From CAWHJN01 sp963829705 (lineage in GTDB: Bacteria > Bacteroidota > Rhodothermia > Rhodothermales > BA12), in contig CAWHJN010000001.1 in assembly GCA_963829705.1 (NCBI GenBank), positions 948,380 through 1,012,379 on the forward strand: DNA of 64,000 bases. The letters are read 5' to 3'. The position numbers were made by a program, and so were the translations under genes. Positions 45,931-53,688 of this stretch are shown here, in pieces. The notes beneath the pieces are model-generated. The model saw only the letters and a list, made by a program, of their open reading frames with translations, made no database searches and was not told the DNA's origin. Numbering within the stretch: position 1 is the first letter of the stretch; the number at the start of each line of letters is the position of its first letter.

Positions 45931-47301
45931 TCAGCGGTCGATCGCAGTGGGCGGGGTGCGCTCCGAGGCCACGGTGACGGCCACCGGCACCGTCTCGACA
46001 CGCCGGAGTTGGGCCAGCCCCTCTTTCTGCGTCACGCGCCCGCCCGGCGTCACCACCTGCACCGCCACAATGCGGTCTGCGCCGATGCCGCGGGCGGCGT
46101 AGAACGTTTCGACGGCCTCTGCCCGGCGGTCGGACAGCGAAGGCGCTTCGTCGGGCGTTTCGTAGACGAGGATGCGCACCGTCAGGCCGGGGCACTGCCG
46201 CATCACCTCGGCATTCTCTTCGAGCGCCTCCCATGTCCGGGACGAGAAGGCCGTTCGCCCCTGCTCGAAGCGCACGGTGTTGAGTTCGACCACCTCGGCG
46301 CACGCGACCGTGGACGGCACCCGCACGGGGGGCGCTTCGGCGGGTGGCGGCGTGGCTTCGACGATGACGGGCGCCGGAGCCGCTTCCACCGACACCGCGA
46401 GCAACTGCTCATCGCGGCTGCCCTGATTCTCGGCGGTGACGGCGATGGTGTAGTTGCCGGGCTTCGCAAACCGATGCGCGACCACCGCGCCCTCTGCCTG
46501 CCCGCCGTCGCCGAAGCGCCACACGTAGGCCACCGGCCCCGACGCCTGCCCGCGCGCGACGACGCTGTAGGTGCTTTCGCCGCCCACCTGTACCACAGCG
46601 GGGCCTTCGATGGCGATGACATCAATAGGCACGAATGGCTTGTTGAGGCCCACGCGCACGCCGCCGCCGAAGAAACTCAGCACGTCGAATCCATGCGTGC
46701 TCACGTCCGCCGCGCCATCGAGGATGCCGTCGGCGAAACTGAGCAGGCCGCTGGCTTCGACAAAAACGCCCACGGCATCGTTCATGGCGATGTCGAGGCC
46801 GAAGCCGGCCAGCGGCGTGAAGGCCATACGCACCCGCTCGTCCACCAGCCCGCCCGTCACACCCGCGCCGAGGCGCAGATACGGGCTGACGGCGCTGCGC
46901 GGAGCCAGTTCGGTGTAGCCGGAGAGGGCGAGCGTGTGCCGCCACATGTTCAACTCGCCGCGCTTCACGCCGGGCGCACCCGCCTGTGGGTCGGCGATGC
47001 TGGGGTAGCGCCCGAGGAGAAGCGAGAGGCCGTAGCCGCCGTTGAAGATGAAAGCAGGACGTCGCCAGCCCACCTCCACGCCCGTCACCGGGCCAGGTGC
47101 GCCGAGGGAAGCACCGAGGCTGCTGCGGTCTCCGCCATAGGCGGCGAGGCCCAGTTGGGGCCGCAGGTAGAGCGCGCCCGATGGGCGCAGCGGAGGGCTG
47201 AGGGCTTCGAGGGGCGGTGCCGTCTGGGCGGCCGTGGAATGCGCCAGCGCGGCGCACACCACCAGAGCCGCCAGCACACGAGCCAGGGAGGACCGTGTCA
47301 T
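45931..47301 (-). CDS. OmpA-family outer-membrane protein with PKD domain
   Basis: The 456-residue protein has a signal peptide (ALVVCAALAHSTAAQ), an N-terminal beta-barrel-like domain (about 30-225, ending SFFGGGVRVGLN), a PKD/Ig-like domain (GPAVVQVGGESTYSVVARG, YVWRFGDGGQAEGAVVAHRFAKPGNYTIAV) and a C-terminal OmpA-like peptidoglycan-binding domain (VELNTVRFEQGRTAFSSRTWEALEENAEVM, LSDRRAEAVETFYAARGI). The OmpA motif is somewhat diverged. It would link outer membrane and peptidoglycan. Confidence 0.83.
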   Translation of the reverse strand: MTRSSLARVLAALVVCAALAHSTAAQTAPPLEALSPPLRPSGALYLRPQLGLAAYGGDRSSLGASLGAPGPVTGVEVGWRRPAFIFNGGYGLSLLLGRYPSIADPQAGAPGVKRGELNMWRHTLALSGYTELAPRSAVSPYLRLGAGVTGGLVDERVRMAFTPLAGFGLDIAMNDAVGVFVEASGLLSFADGILDGAADVSTHGFDVLSFFGGGVRVGLNKPFVPIDVIAIEGPAVVQVGGESTYSVVARGQASGPVAYVWRFGDGGQAEGAVVAHRFAKPGNYTIAVTAENQGSRDEQLLAVSVEAAPAPVIVEATPPPAEAPPVRVPSTVACAEVVELNTVRFEQGRTAFSSRTWEALEENAEVMRQCPGLTVRILVYETPDEAPSLSDRRAEAVETFYAARGIGADRIVAVQVVTPGGRVTQKEGLAQLRRVETVPVAVTVASERTPPTAIDR

Positions 47302-47526
47302 GGTTCTGTTGGGGCTGGATGAATACGGTGTGTCGGACCCTGTTGCCTCGATCAGAGGAACGGTTGATGCGCCCCAGAGCCACAGGGCACAGTACCACCG
47401 GCATTCCCGCGCGCGCAACGCGGCGCGTCAGGAAGTCCACGTTCGTTACGGCGCCCGTGGCGTCGGCGCGTCGGTGTCCATACGTTCCGCGATCCGGCTG
47501 CACGCTTACTTTTTGCCAGCAGCGTC

Positions 47527-47549
47527 CCCCTCACCTCGCGCCTCCTCCC
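47527..47549 (+). repeat. Heptad leader of the lasso-cyclase-like gene
   Basis: CCCCTCA, CCTCGCG and a third CCTC-type unit run in 7-nt register and end 2 nt before the ATG. Confidence 0.6.
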
Positions 47550-49532
47550 ATGTCCGCCATCGTCGGTTTCGTCTCGCTCGATGGGCGGCCTGTTGCCCCG
47601 TCCACCGCTGCCCGGATGCTGGATGCACTCGCGCACCGCGGCACCGATGCCGCCGATGCGTGGCACACCGATGCCGTTGCGCTGGGTGCACGCTTCGACC
47701 GGATGACGCCCGAGCGCCTGCACGCCGCGCCCGTCACGTCGTCCCCTGACGGACGCTACACCGTCGTCGCCGACGCCCGCCTCGACGACCGCGACGCCCT
47801 CGCCCGCGCCGTCGGCGTTTCGCCCGAGCACTCCGACCATGCCCTCGTCGCCTTCGCCCTCGGCAAGTGGGGCCGCGACGCGCCCGCGCGCCTCACCGGC
47901 GACTTTGCCTTCGCGGCGTGGGACACCGCCGAACAGCAGCTTTTCTGCGCCCGCGACCGCATGGGCGTGCGGCCCTTTTACTACGCGCACCTGCCCGGCC
48001 GGTGGTTCGCCTTTGCAAGCGAGCAGCGGGCGATCGTAGATCTGCCCGGCTTCGAGAAACGCCTCGACCTCGACCACCTCGCCGACTACCTCCTCGTCAC
48101 GCTCGACCACACGTCCACCTTTTACCGCGACCTCCGCCGCCTGCCCGCCGCCACGTCGCTCTCCATCGGCCCCTCCGGCCTCCGGCAGCACCCGCCGTAC
48201 TGGCATCTCGACCCGGAATACGAACTGCGCCTTCCTTCCGACGCCGACTATGCCGACGCATTCCGTGACGTTTTCGAGCGCGCCGTGCGCGACCGCCTGC
48301 GGAGCTGCCACCCCGTGGGCGCGGCCCTCAGCGGCGGCCTCGACTCGTCGGCCATCGCCGTGGTGGCGCGCGACGCGCAGGAGGCGCCGCTGCCCGTCTT
48401 CTCAGGCCAGTTTCCCTCGATGCCCGCGTCCGTGCAGCCGCTCATCGACGAGCGCCCGTACGTGCAGGCCGTCGTGGAGACAGGCGGCTTCGACCTTCAC
48501 GCGCTCGCCATCGACGAGGGCGGGCCCTTCGCCGACTACGCTCGCGTGAGCGATCACCTCGAAGACGCCTTCCGCACGATCAACCTGTACATGCACTGGC
48601 AGATGTTCGGCGCGGCGCGCGAGGCAGGTGTGCGCGTGTTCCTCGACGGCCTCGACGGCGACACGGCCGTTTCGCACGGCCTCGACCGCTTCACCGACCT
48701 CGCCCGTCAATCGAACTGGAAGACGTTCACCTGTGAGGCGCGGTTGCTCGCCTCCACTCCTGCCCGGCAGCGGACGCTGGCGTGGGAGTATGCCCTGCCC
48801 GTGCTCGTCAGGCAGGTGCGTGGCGGGCGGTGGCTGCGCGCAGCGAGGGGCGCGTGGCACATCCGCGCCGACTTCGGCCTGTCGGGTCGCCGCCTCGCAG
48901 GCGCGCTGCGCGACGGCCTCTTTCCCGCCCATTCGTCAGAATCCCTGCGCGACGCCACGCTGCGCAACGCCTTCGCGCGCCCGGATTTCATCCGCGAAGC
49001 CGGCGCGTGGGAGCGCCACACGCAGTTCGAGCGCGAAGCCTACGGGCCGATGCCGTCGGAGCGCGCCGCCCACATCCGCGACCTGCGCGGCCCGCTGTGC
49101 CCGCTGATGCTGGAGATGGAAGACCGCGCCGCCGCTGCCTTCGGCATCGAGCCGCGCTACCCGTTTTTCGATGTCCGCCTGATGGAGTTCTGCGTGTCGC
49201 TGCCGTCCGACCAGAAGCTGCGCGACGGCTACACGCGCCGCGTTCTGCGCGCCGGACTCGACGGCGTGCTGCCCGATGCCGTGCGGCTGCGTACCACCAA
49301 AGGCAACCTCAAACCCGCCTTCGACCTCGCCCTGGCCCGTTCGGCCCACGATGAGATGGCCCCGTATCTCTTTGATACCGCGCCAGCCATCGCCGCCTTT
49401 GTAGACATGGAGGCCGTGCGCGATGCCTACGGCGCATTTACCCATGATCCGCTGGCGCACAGCGCGGTGGGAACCCAGCTTTACGCCCTCGCCGCGCTCG
49501 AACGCGGCCTGAAACGCCTCGGCCTGGCATGA
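47550..49532 (+). CDS. Asparagine-synthetase-like enzyme, probable lasso peptide macrolactam cyclase
   Basis: The 660-residue protein has a glutaminase-type N-terminal domain (about 1-215) and an adenylating Asn-synthetase domain with the PP-loop ALSGGLDSSAIAV (Ser261). The residue after Met is Ser (MSAIVGFV) instead of the catalytic Cys of true asparagine synthetases. Glutamine-dependent amidation is therefore unlikely, which fits lasso cyclases that activate an Asp/Glu side chain and close it onto Gly1. FLDGLDGDTAVSHG, EPRYPFFDVRLMEF and RTTKGNLKP are typical of the C-domain. Two lasso-type precursor genes follow at 101 and 398 nt. An ordinary AsnB of unknown role is the alternative. Confidence 0.78.
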   Translation: MSAIVGFVSLDGRPVAPSTAARMLDALAHRGTDAADAWHTDAVALGARFDRMTPERLHAAPVTSSPDGRYTVVADARLDDRDALARAVGVSPEHSDHALVAFALGKWGRDAPARLTGDFAFAAWDTAEQQLFCARDRMGVRPFYYAHLPGRWFAFASEQRAIVDLPGFEKRLDLDHLADYLLVTLDHTSTFYRDLRRLPAATSLSIGPSGLRQHPPYWHLDPEYELRLPSDADYADAFRDVFERAVRDRLRSCHPVGAALSGGLDSSAIAVVARDAQEAPLPVFSGQFPSMPASVQPLIDERPYVQAVVETGGFDLHALAIDEGGPFADYARVSDHLEDAFRTINLYMHWQMFGAAREAGVRVFLDGLDGDTAVSHGLDRFTDLARQSNWKTFTCEARLLASTPARQRTLAWEYALPVLVRQVRGGRWLRAARGAWHIRADFGLSGRRLAGALRDGLFPAHSSESLRDATLRNAFARPDFIREAGAWERHTQFEREAYGPMPSERAAHIRDLRGPLCPLMLEMEDRAAAAFGIEPRYPFFDVRLMEFCVSLPSDQKLRDGYTRRVLRAGLDGVLPDAVRLRTTKGNLKPAFDLALARSAHDEMAPYLFDTAPAIAAFVDMEAVRDAYGAFTHDPLAHSAVGTQLYALAALERGLKRLGLA

Positions 49533-49633
49533 AGTCGCGGGAAGCGACGGTGAAAGATGGCACCCCATTTGACGAAAGGTAGGATGCCCCTGCTCCTCCA
49601 CCTTTCTCATTTCGTAAACCCCGAGCCGGGACT

Positions 49634-49804
49634 ATGAAAAAAAACTGGCAGACTCCTGAACTCATCTCCCTCGGCGACCTCGCCGACCTCACCCGCGGAA
49701 AGCTCGCCCACGGCACCGACTCCACGTGCGGCAGCGTCCCCGACATCTTCAACCCTCCTATGTCGGACAACACGGGCAGCACCGACGCGGTGATCCGGCC
49801 CTGA
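49634..49804 (+). CDS. Lasso-peptide-like precursor 1
   Basis: The 56-residue peptide starts MKKNWQTPELISLGDLADLT. That leader has the W/Y-x-x-P-x-L-x-x-x-G pattern recognised by lasso RRE proteins and a Thr two residues before the inferred cleavage (LTR/G). The core of 35 residues opens GKLAHGTD, placing Asp at position 8, as required for a Gly1-Asp8 macrolactam ring. It ends with DAVIRP and has one Cys. The precursor 49931-50101 is exactly the same length and matches in the leader and ring positions. No Shine-Dalgarno sequence precedes it. Function inferred. Confidence 0.72.
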   Translation: MKKNWQTPELISLGDLADLTRGKLAHGTDSTCGSVPDIFNPPMSDNTGSTDAVIRP

Positions 49805-49930
49805 ACGCGCCCGGGGCGGCGGACCGGCGCTATGCGCCACTTCTGCCGCCCCATATGCGCCACAGGTCGTAGCCTGCGTTTGGTCGCGCCACGGTATCTT
49901 GGTGGGTCCCCCAACCCTTTCTACCCCCTT

Positions 49931-50101
49931 ATGAAAAAGACCTGGAATACCCCCACCGTCCTCCCCTTCGGCGACGTGGCAGACCTCACGCACGGCAAGA
50001 CAACCTCCGGCACTGACTCGTTCATCGGAGGCCAGATCACGCAGGGCGAAGGATGCATCGCGCCCACGGCGAGCCAGGACTGCGTGGCCATCGTCCCGTA
50101 A
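49931..50101 (+). CDS. Lasso-peptide-like precursor 2
   Basis: The 56-residue paralogue of the preceding peptide has leader MKKTWNTPTVLPFGDVADLT and core opening GKTTSGTD (inferred cut LTH/G, Asp8). The remaining tail differs fully (FIGGQITQGEGCIAPT...) and holds two Cys residues, so the cyclised products would differ in tail but share ring scaffold GK...GTD. It ends 6 nt before the hydrolase ATG, so the two are surely cotranscribed. TATCTTGG at about 49899 is a weak -7-like box. Confidence 0.74.
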   Translation: MKKTWNTPTVLPFGDVADLTHGKTTSGTDSFIGGQITQGEGCIAPTASQDCVAIVP

Positions 50102-50107
50102 AGCGCG

Positions 50108-51037
50108 ATGCACGTAGTCGACCGGGTGTTCTACCGCCTCATGCTCCGCGACCTCGCGTTGCCATGGCGGTGGCCCCGAGGCGTCTCGGAGGCCGACTGG
50201 GAGGCCATCTCGTTTCCCGGCCCGCTCGAACGACCGCTCGCCGGTCTGTTCGGGCGGGCCGCCTCGGTTTCGCGGGGCGTGGTCGTCTGCGCGCACCCCG
50301 TCCGCCCGGATGCGAAGGGCTACTTCCTGCGCTCCGGTGTGACCGGCCTGCTGCGCGAGGCGGGCTTTGACGTGCTACTGTTCGATTTCAACGGCTTCGG
50401 GCAGAGCCCGCGCAGCGGTTTCGACTACGCGGGCGAGGTGATGGCGGCGGCGCGTGAGGCGCATAGGCTAGCGCCCGGCCTGCCGCTCGTCTTCTTCGGC
50501 GCGTGCTTCGGCGCGTGCTGCGGGCTGTCGATCCTCACCCGCCCCGACAACCCGTTCTCCACCGTCGTGGCCGAGGGTGCTCCCGCCTCGTGGTCGTCGT
50601 ACTACGCCCGTCCGCCGGCGGTGCGCCTGACGCTCCAGCAGCGGTGGATCCGGCGGCGAGGGCGGATGATCCTCCAGATTGGCCGTCTGTTCCACCCCCG
50701 GCTGGCCCGGCAGCTTCGCACGTTGCACCACCTCCGCGACGCGCGGGACCTCAAAGGCGTGCTATTCCTCTACGGAGCGGAAGACCCGCTCATCCCAGCG
50801 TCGGTGGGCGAGGAGTTGTACGCCGCTTGCCGCGATGCCTGGCACGACCGCCCCGCGCCACCCGTGTGCAACCTGTGGATCGCGCCCGGCACGCGGCACC
50901 TGACGTATCATCAGGCAGATCCCGAGGGCTACCGCGCTGCGCTGCTGTCGTTTCTCGACGCAACCCTCGGCCCCCGCTCCTCTGCGGCGGTGCCGATACG
51001 CGCCGCTCGCGCGTCGGCAGAAGCACAGGGGGCGTGA
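50108..51037 (+). CDS. Alpha/beta-hydrolase-fold protein with Cys nucleophile elbow, in the lasso-like cluster
   Basis: The 309-residue protein has the alpha/beta hydrolase layout: VVVCAHPVRPDAKG (oxyanion region), LLFDFNGFGQSP, nucleophile elbow FFGACFGACCG with Cys133 in place of Ser, acidic residue in LFLYGAEDPLIP and His in APGTRHLTYHQ. Cys-nucleophile members include dienelactone hydrolase. Its position 6 nt behind precursor 2 suggests a role in processing, modifying, exporting or resisting the peptide. A proteolytic role replacing the missing lasso peptidase is an attractive but untested idea. Confidence 0.75.
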   Translation: MHVVDRVFYRLMLRDLALPWRWPRGVSEADWEAISFPGPLERPLAGLFGRAASVSRGVVVCAHPVRPDAKGYFLRSGVTGLLREAGFDVLLFDFNGFGQSPRSGFDYAGEVMAAAREAHRLAPGLPLVFFGACFGACCGLSILTRPDNPFSTVVAEGAPASWSSYYARPPAVRLTLQQRWIRRRGRMILQIGRLFHPRLARQLRTLHHLRDARDLKGVLFLYGAEDPLIPASVGEELYAACRDAWHDRPAPPVCNLWIAPGTRHLTYHQADPEGYRAALLSFLDATLGPRSSAAVPIRAARASAEAQGA

Positions 51038-51066
51038 GGCGTCGCCCTCCCATCATCCCGCAGCCC

Positions 51067-51375
51067 ATGACGACCCGCACCTACCGCATCAACCTCGTCG
51101 GCGAACCAGCCGACACGTCGCGCGCCCTTGCGGCCCTTGAACGCCTCTTCGACGGCGAGGCGCTCACGCTGCTCCGCGAAGACCTGGGTGCTGAGGGCCT
51201 CACTGTGCAGCGCCTCGTGGCCGACTCCAGCGAAGTGGTGCTCTACATCATCCCCGAACCGGCGGCGCAGCCCGAGCCCTGGATTCAGCAGGTCGCGGCC
51301 AGCAGTCCCAACGTGGAAAGCGAAACGCAGGACACAGGCGGCACCCCGATGGGGTCGGAAGATCCGCCTCCCTGA
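51067..51375 (+). CDS. Small protein of unknown function in the lasso-like cluster
   Basis: The 102-residue product has a compact alpha/beta N-terminal region (MTTRTYRINLVGEPADTSRALAALERLF ... VQRLVADSSEVVLYIIPEP) and a disordered acidic/Thr-rich tail. No family was recognised, and it does not resemble an RRE (PqqD-like) protein. It starts 29 nt after the hydrolase and converges with the MltF gene (9 nt). Cotranscription with the precursors is likely. Confidence 0.6.
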   Translation: MTTRTYRINLVGEPADTSRALAALERLFDGEALTLLREDLGAEGLTVQRLVADSSEVVLYIIPEPAAQPEPWIQQVAASSPNVESETQDTGGTPMGSEDPPP

Positions 51376-51384
51376 CCCGGCGGC

Positions 51385-52827
51385 TCACGTCACGAAGTTG
51401 CGGTAGTGCTCGTAGCGTGCCAGGATGCGCCGCACGTACGTGACGGGCTCGATGCCGCGCGAGTAGCCGTAGCGCACCACGGGGTCCTGGTAGAACTCGG
51501 GCTTCGACTTTTGCAGCAGGTAGTACGCCACGTCCTCCCAGGCGTCGGGGTCTTTGCCGAACTTCTCGGCCAGTCGCCGGGCGTCCTCCACGTGGCCGTG
51601 ACCCGTGTTGTACGAGGCCAGCACGAACTTCAGCCGCTCCTGCGGGTCGGGGATGATTTCGGCCCAGTAGTCGTCGAGCCAGTTGAGAAAGCGCACGGCA
51701 CCCGCCACGTTCTGCTCCGGGTCGGCAGCGTTCGTGACGCCGTACTGGCGGGCCGTGGCAGGCATGAGCTGCATCAGCCCCTGCGCGCCCGCCCACGAGC
51801 GGGCGTCGGGCCGGAAGCGCGACTCCTGAAACATCTGCGCCGCCAGCAGCCGCCAGTCCCATCCGCCTTCGAGCGAGGCCGCCGTCTGGCGCAGCAGATC
51901 GTCGTAGTCCGACAGGTGCCCGCTGGCATCGACGATGAGTTCCTCCGAGCCCAGCCGCTCGCGGTAGCCTACCCGGTCCTCGAAATAGCGGCGGTAGATG
52001 GCCTTGAATTCCGGCTCTTCCTTGAACGTCTCCAGCCACGTGTTGAGGCTACTCAGCAGCGAATCCGATGGCGCGGGCACGGCCCACCCCACGCGCTGCC
52101 ACACGCTCAGGGCCGGGTTGACGGCCACGTTCTCGTAGTACGCCTGGTTGAGCTGGGCGATGTCTTCGCTGGCGACGGTGAACTTGATCGTGCCCTCCGA
52201 CACGTCGCGGATCAGGTTCTCGATGGGCACGTCGGCGGCAACTTTCTGGATCGTGATGTTGCCACCGATCTCTTCGATGAGGTTCTCCAGCCGACGCGCG
52301 TAGCCGGACTCGTCGGGCACGAAGATGGTGTCGCCGATGAGTTCGAACGGATAGTTGACCAGTTCGGTATCGATCTCTTCATACTCGGCGTTTTCGACGG
52401 CGGCGGGGATTTGCTGGATCAGCACCTGCCGCGTCACGTGCAGCGGGTTGGTGAGCACCACGTCGCGGGCCTCCTCGTCGTTGAGGTCGCTGCTGACGAG
52501 GCGGTAGGCCACCAGGTCCGCCTCGCCCGCGCGCAGGCGCTCGAACATGGCGTCGGCATCTTTCTCGACGATGATCCTCAGCCCCACGCCCAGGTGCTCG
52601 GCGTAGGCCTGCAACAGCTCGTACTCGTAGCCCAGCGGCTCGCCGCGGTACATGAAATACGAGATCGGGTTGAAGCCCGTCACGGCCACGAGCGTGTCGC
52701 GCTCGAGGATGCCCGCCAGCCCCTCGCGGTTGACGCTGTACGCAGGCTCGGCGTCGGAAACGCTGCTCCACTCGCAGGCCGAGAGCAGGAGGGTGAGAGA
52801 AAGCAATAGGGCAGAAAGCACACGCAT
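51385..52827 (-). CDS. mltF: MltF-like membrane-bound lytic murein transglycosylase
   Basis: The 480-residue lipoprotein (lipobox LTLLLSACEW) has an N-terminal periplasmic binding-protein-like domain (LVAVTGFNPISYFMYRGEPLGYEYELLQAYAEHLGV, about 45-280) and a C-terminal SLT domain with catalytic Glu in LLAAQMFQESRFRPDARSWAGAQGLMQLMPATARQYGV and later NVAGAVRFLNWLDDYW and VLASYNTGHGHV. This is the MltF architecture. It cleaves peptidoglycan with 1,6-anhydro products. Confidence 0.9.
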   Translation of the reverse strand: MRVLSALLLSLTLLLSACEWSSVSDAEPAYSVNREGLAGILERDTLVAVTGFNPISYFMYRGEPLGYEYELLQAYAEHLGVGLRIIVEKDADAMFERLRAGEADLVAYRLVSSDLNDEEARDVVLTNPLHVTRQVLIQQIPAAVENAEYEEIDTELVNYPFELIGDTIFVPDESGYARRLENLIEEIGGNITIQKVAADVPIENLIRDVSEGTIKFTVASEDIAQLNQAYYENVAVNPALSVWQRVGWAVPAPSDSLLSSLNTWLETFKEEPEFKAIYRRYFEDRVGYRERLGSEELIVDASGHLSDYDDLLRQTAASLEGGWDWRLLAAQMFQESRFRPDARSWAGAQGLMQLMPATARQYGVTNAADPEQNVAGAVRFLNWLDDYWAEIIPDPQERLKFVLASYNTGHGHVEDARRLAEKFGKDPDAWEDVAYYLLQKSKPEFYQDPVVRYGYSRGIEPVTYVRRILARYEHYRNFVT

Positions 52828-52923
52828 GGGCGTCGGAGGTCGGTCAGAAGGCACAGCGTTTCCTACCGGGCAGCGCTGCGCCCGGTGCCACGACGGCTGG
52901 AAACATCTGTTACACCTCGGCGC

Positions 52924-53688
52924 CTACCGATAGCGCTCCAGCGTAAACATCTCACCGAGGTAGCGGCGGCGCACCACGGGGTCTTGGGCGAGCGCTTCGG
53001 GCGTGCCCTCGGTGAGCATGTGGCCGTCCACGAGCAGGTACGCCCGGTCGGTGATGGCGAGCGTTTCGTGGACGTTGTGGTCGGTGATGAGCACACCGAT
53101 ACCGCGGTCTTTGAGGGTGGCGACGATGTGCTGAATGTCCTCGACGGCGATGGGGTCGATGCCTGCGAAGGGCTCGTCGAGCAGCAGGAAATCCGGGCGC
53201 GTGGCGAGGGCGCGGGCGATCTCGGTGCGGCGGCGCTCGCCGCCCGAGAGCACGTAGCCCTTCGAGCGGCGCACCCGTTCGAGCCCGAACTCCTCGATGA
53301 GCGTCTCGACGCGCGCCTCACGATCGGCGCGCTTCATGGGCCGGAATTCGAGCACGGCGTGCAGGTTTTGCTCGACGGTCAGGTCGCGGAAGATCGACGT
53401 TTCCTGCGCCAGGTAGCCGATGCCGCGCCGCGCCCGCTTGAACATGGGCAGCCGCGTGATGTCGTCGCTGCCGAGAAACACGCGCCCCGCGTCGGCGCGG
53501 ACGAGGCCGACGATCATGTAGAACGTCGTCGTTTTACCCGCGCCGTTGGGGCCGAGCAACCCCACGATCTCGCCGGGCCGCACGTTCAGGTGTACGTCCG
53601 AGACGACCGTGCGGCGGCGATATCGCTTGGTGAGGCCCTCGGCGCGCAGCACACGCGACACGGGGGCGGAATCGTCAGGAGTCGTCAT
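52924..53688 (-). CDS. lptB: LPS export ABC transporter ATPase LptB
   Basis: LptB powers extraction of LPS from the inner membrane. The 254-residue ATPase shows LRAEGLTKRYRRRTVVSDVHLNVRPGEIVGLLGPNGAGKTT, IGYLAQETSIFRDLTVEQNLHAVLE, VLSGGERRRTEIARAL, FLLLDEPFAGIDPIAVEDI and VLITDHNVHETL, all diagnostic of LptB. The start at 53688 lies 14 nt inside the OstA-like gene. It closes an lptC-ostA-lptB operon. LptF/G are not in the window. Confidence 0.96.
   Translation of the reverse strand: MTTPDDSAPVSRVLRAEGLTKRYRRRTVVSDVHLNVRPGEIVGLLGPNGAGKTTTFYMIVGLVRADAGRVFLGSDDITRLPMFKRARRGIGYLAQETSIFRDLTVEQNLHAVLEFRPMKRADREARVETLIEEFGLERVRRSKGYVLSGGERRRTEIARALATRPDFLLLDEPFAGIDPIAVEDIQHIVATLKDRGIGVLITDHNVHETLAITDRAYLLVDGHMLTEGTPEALAQDPVVRRRYLGEMFTLERYR

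Noticed and set aside
50108..51375. Lasso B1/B2 proteins in the downstream genes
   Set aside because: The first gene is an alpha/beta hydrolase and the second has neither PqqD-like nor transglutaminase-like motifs.
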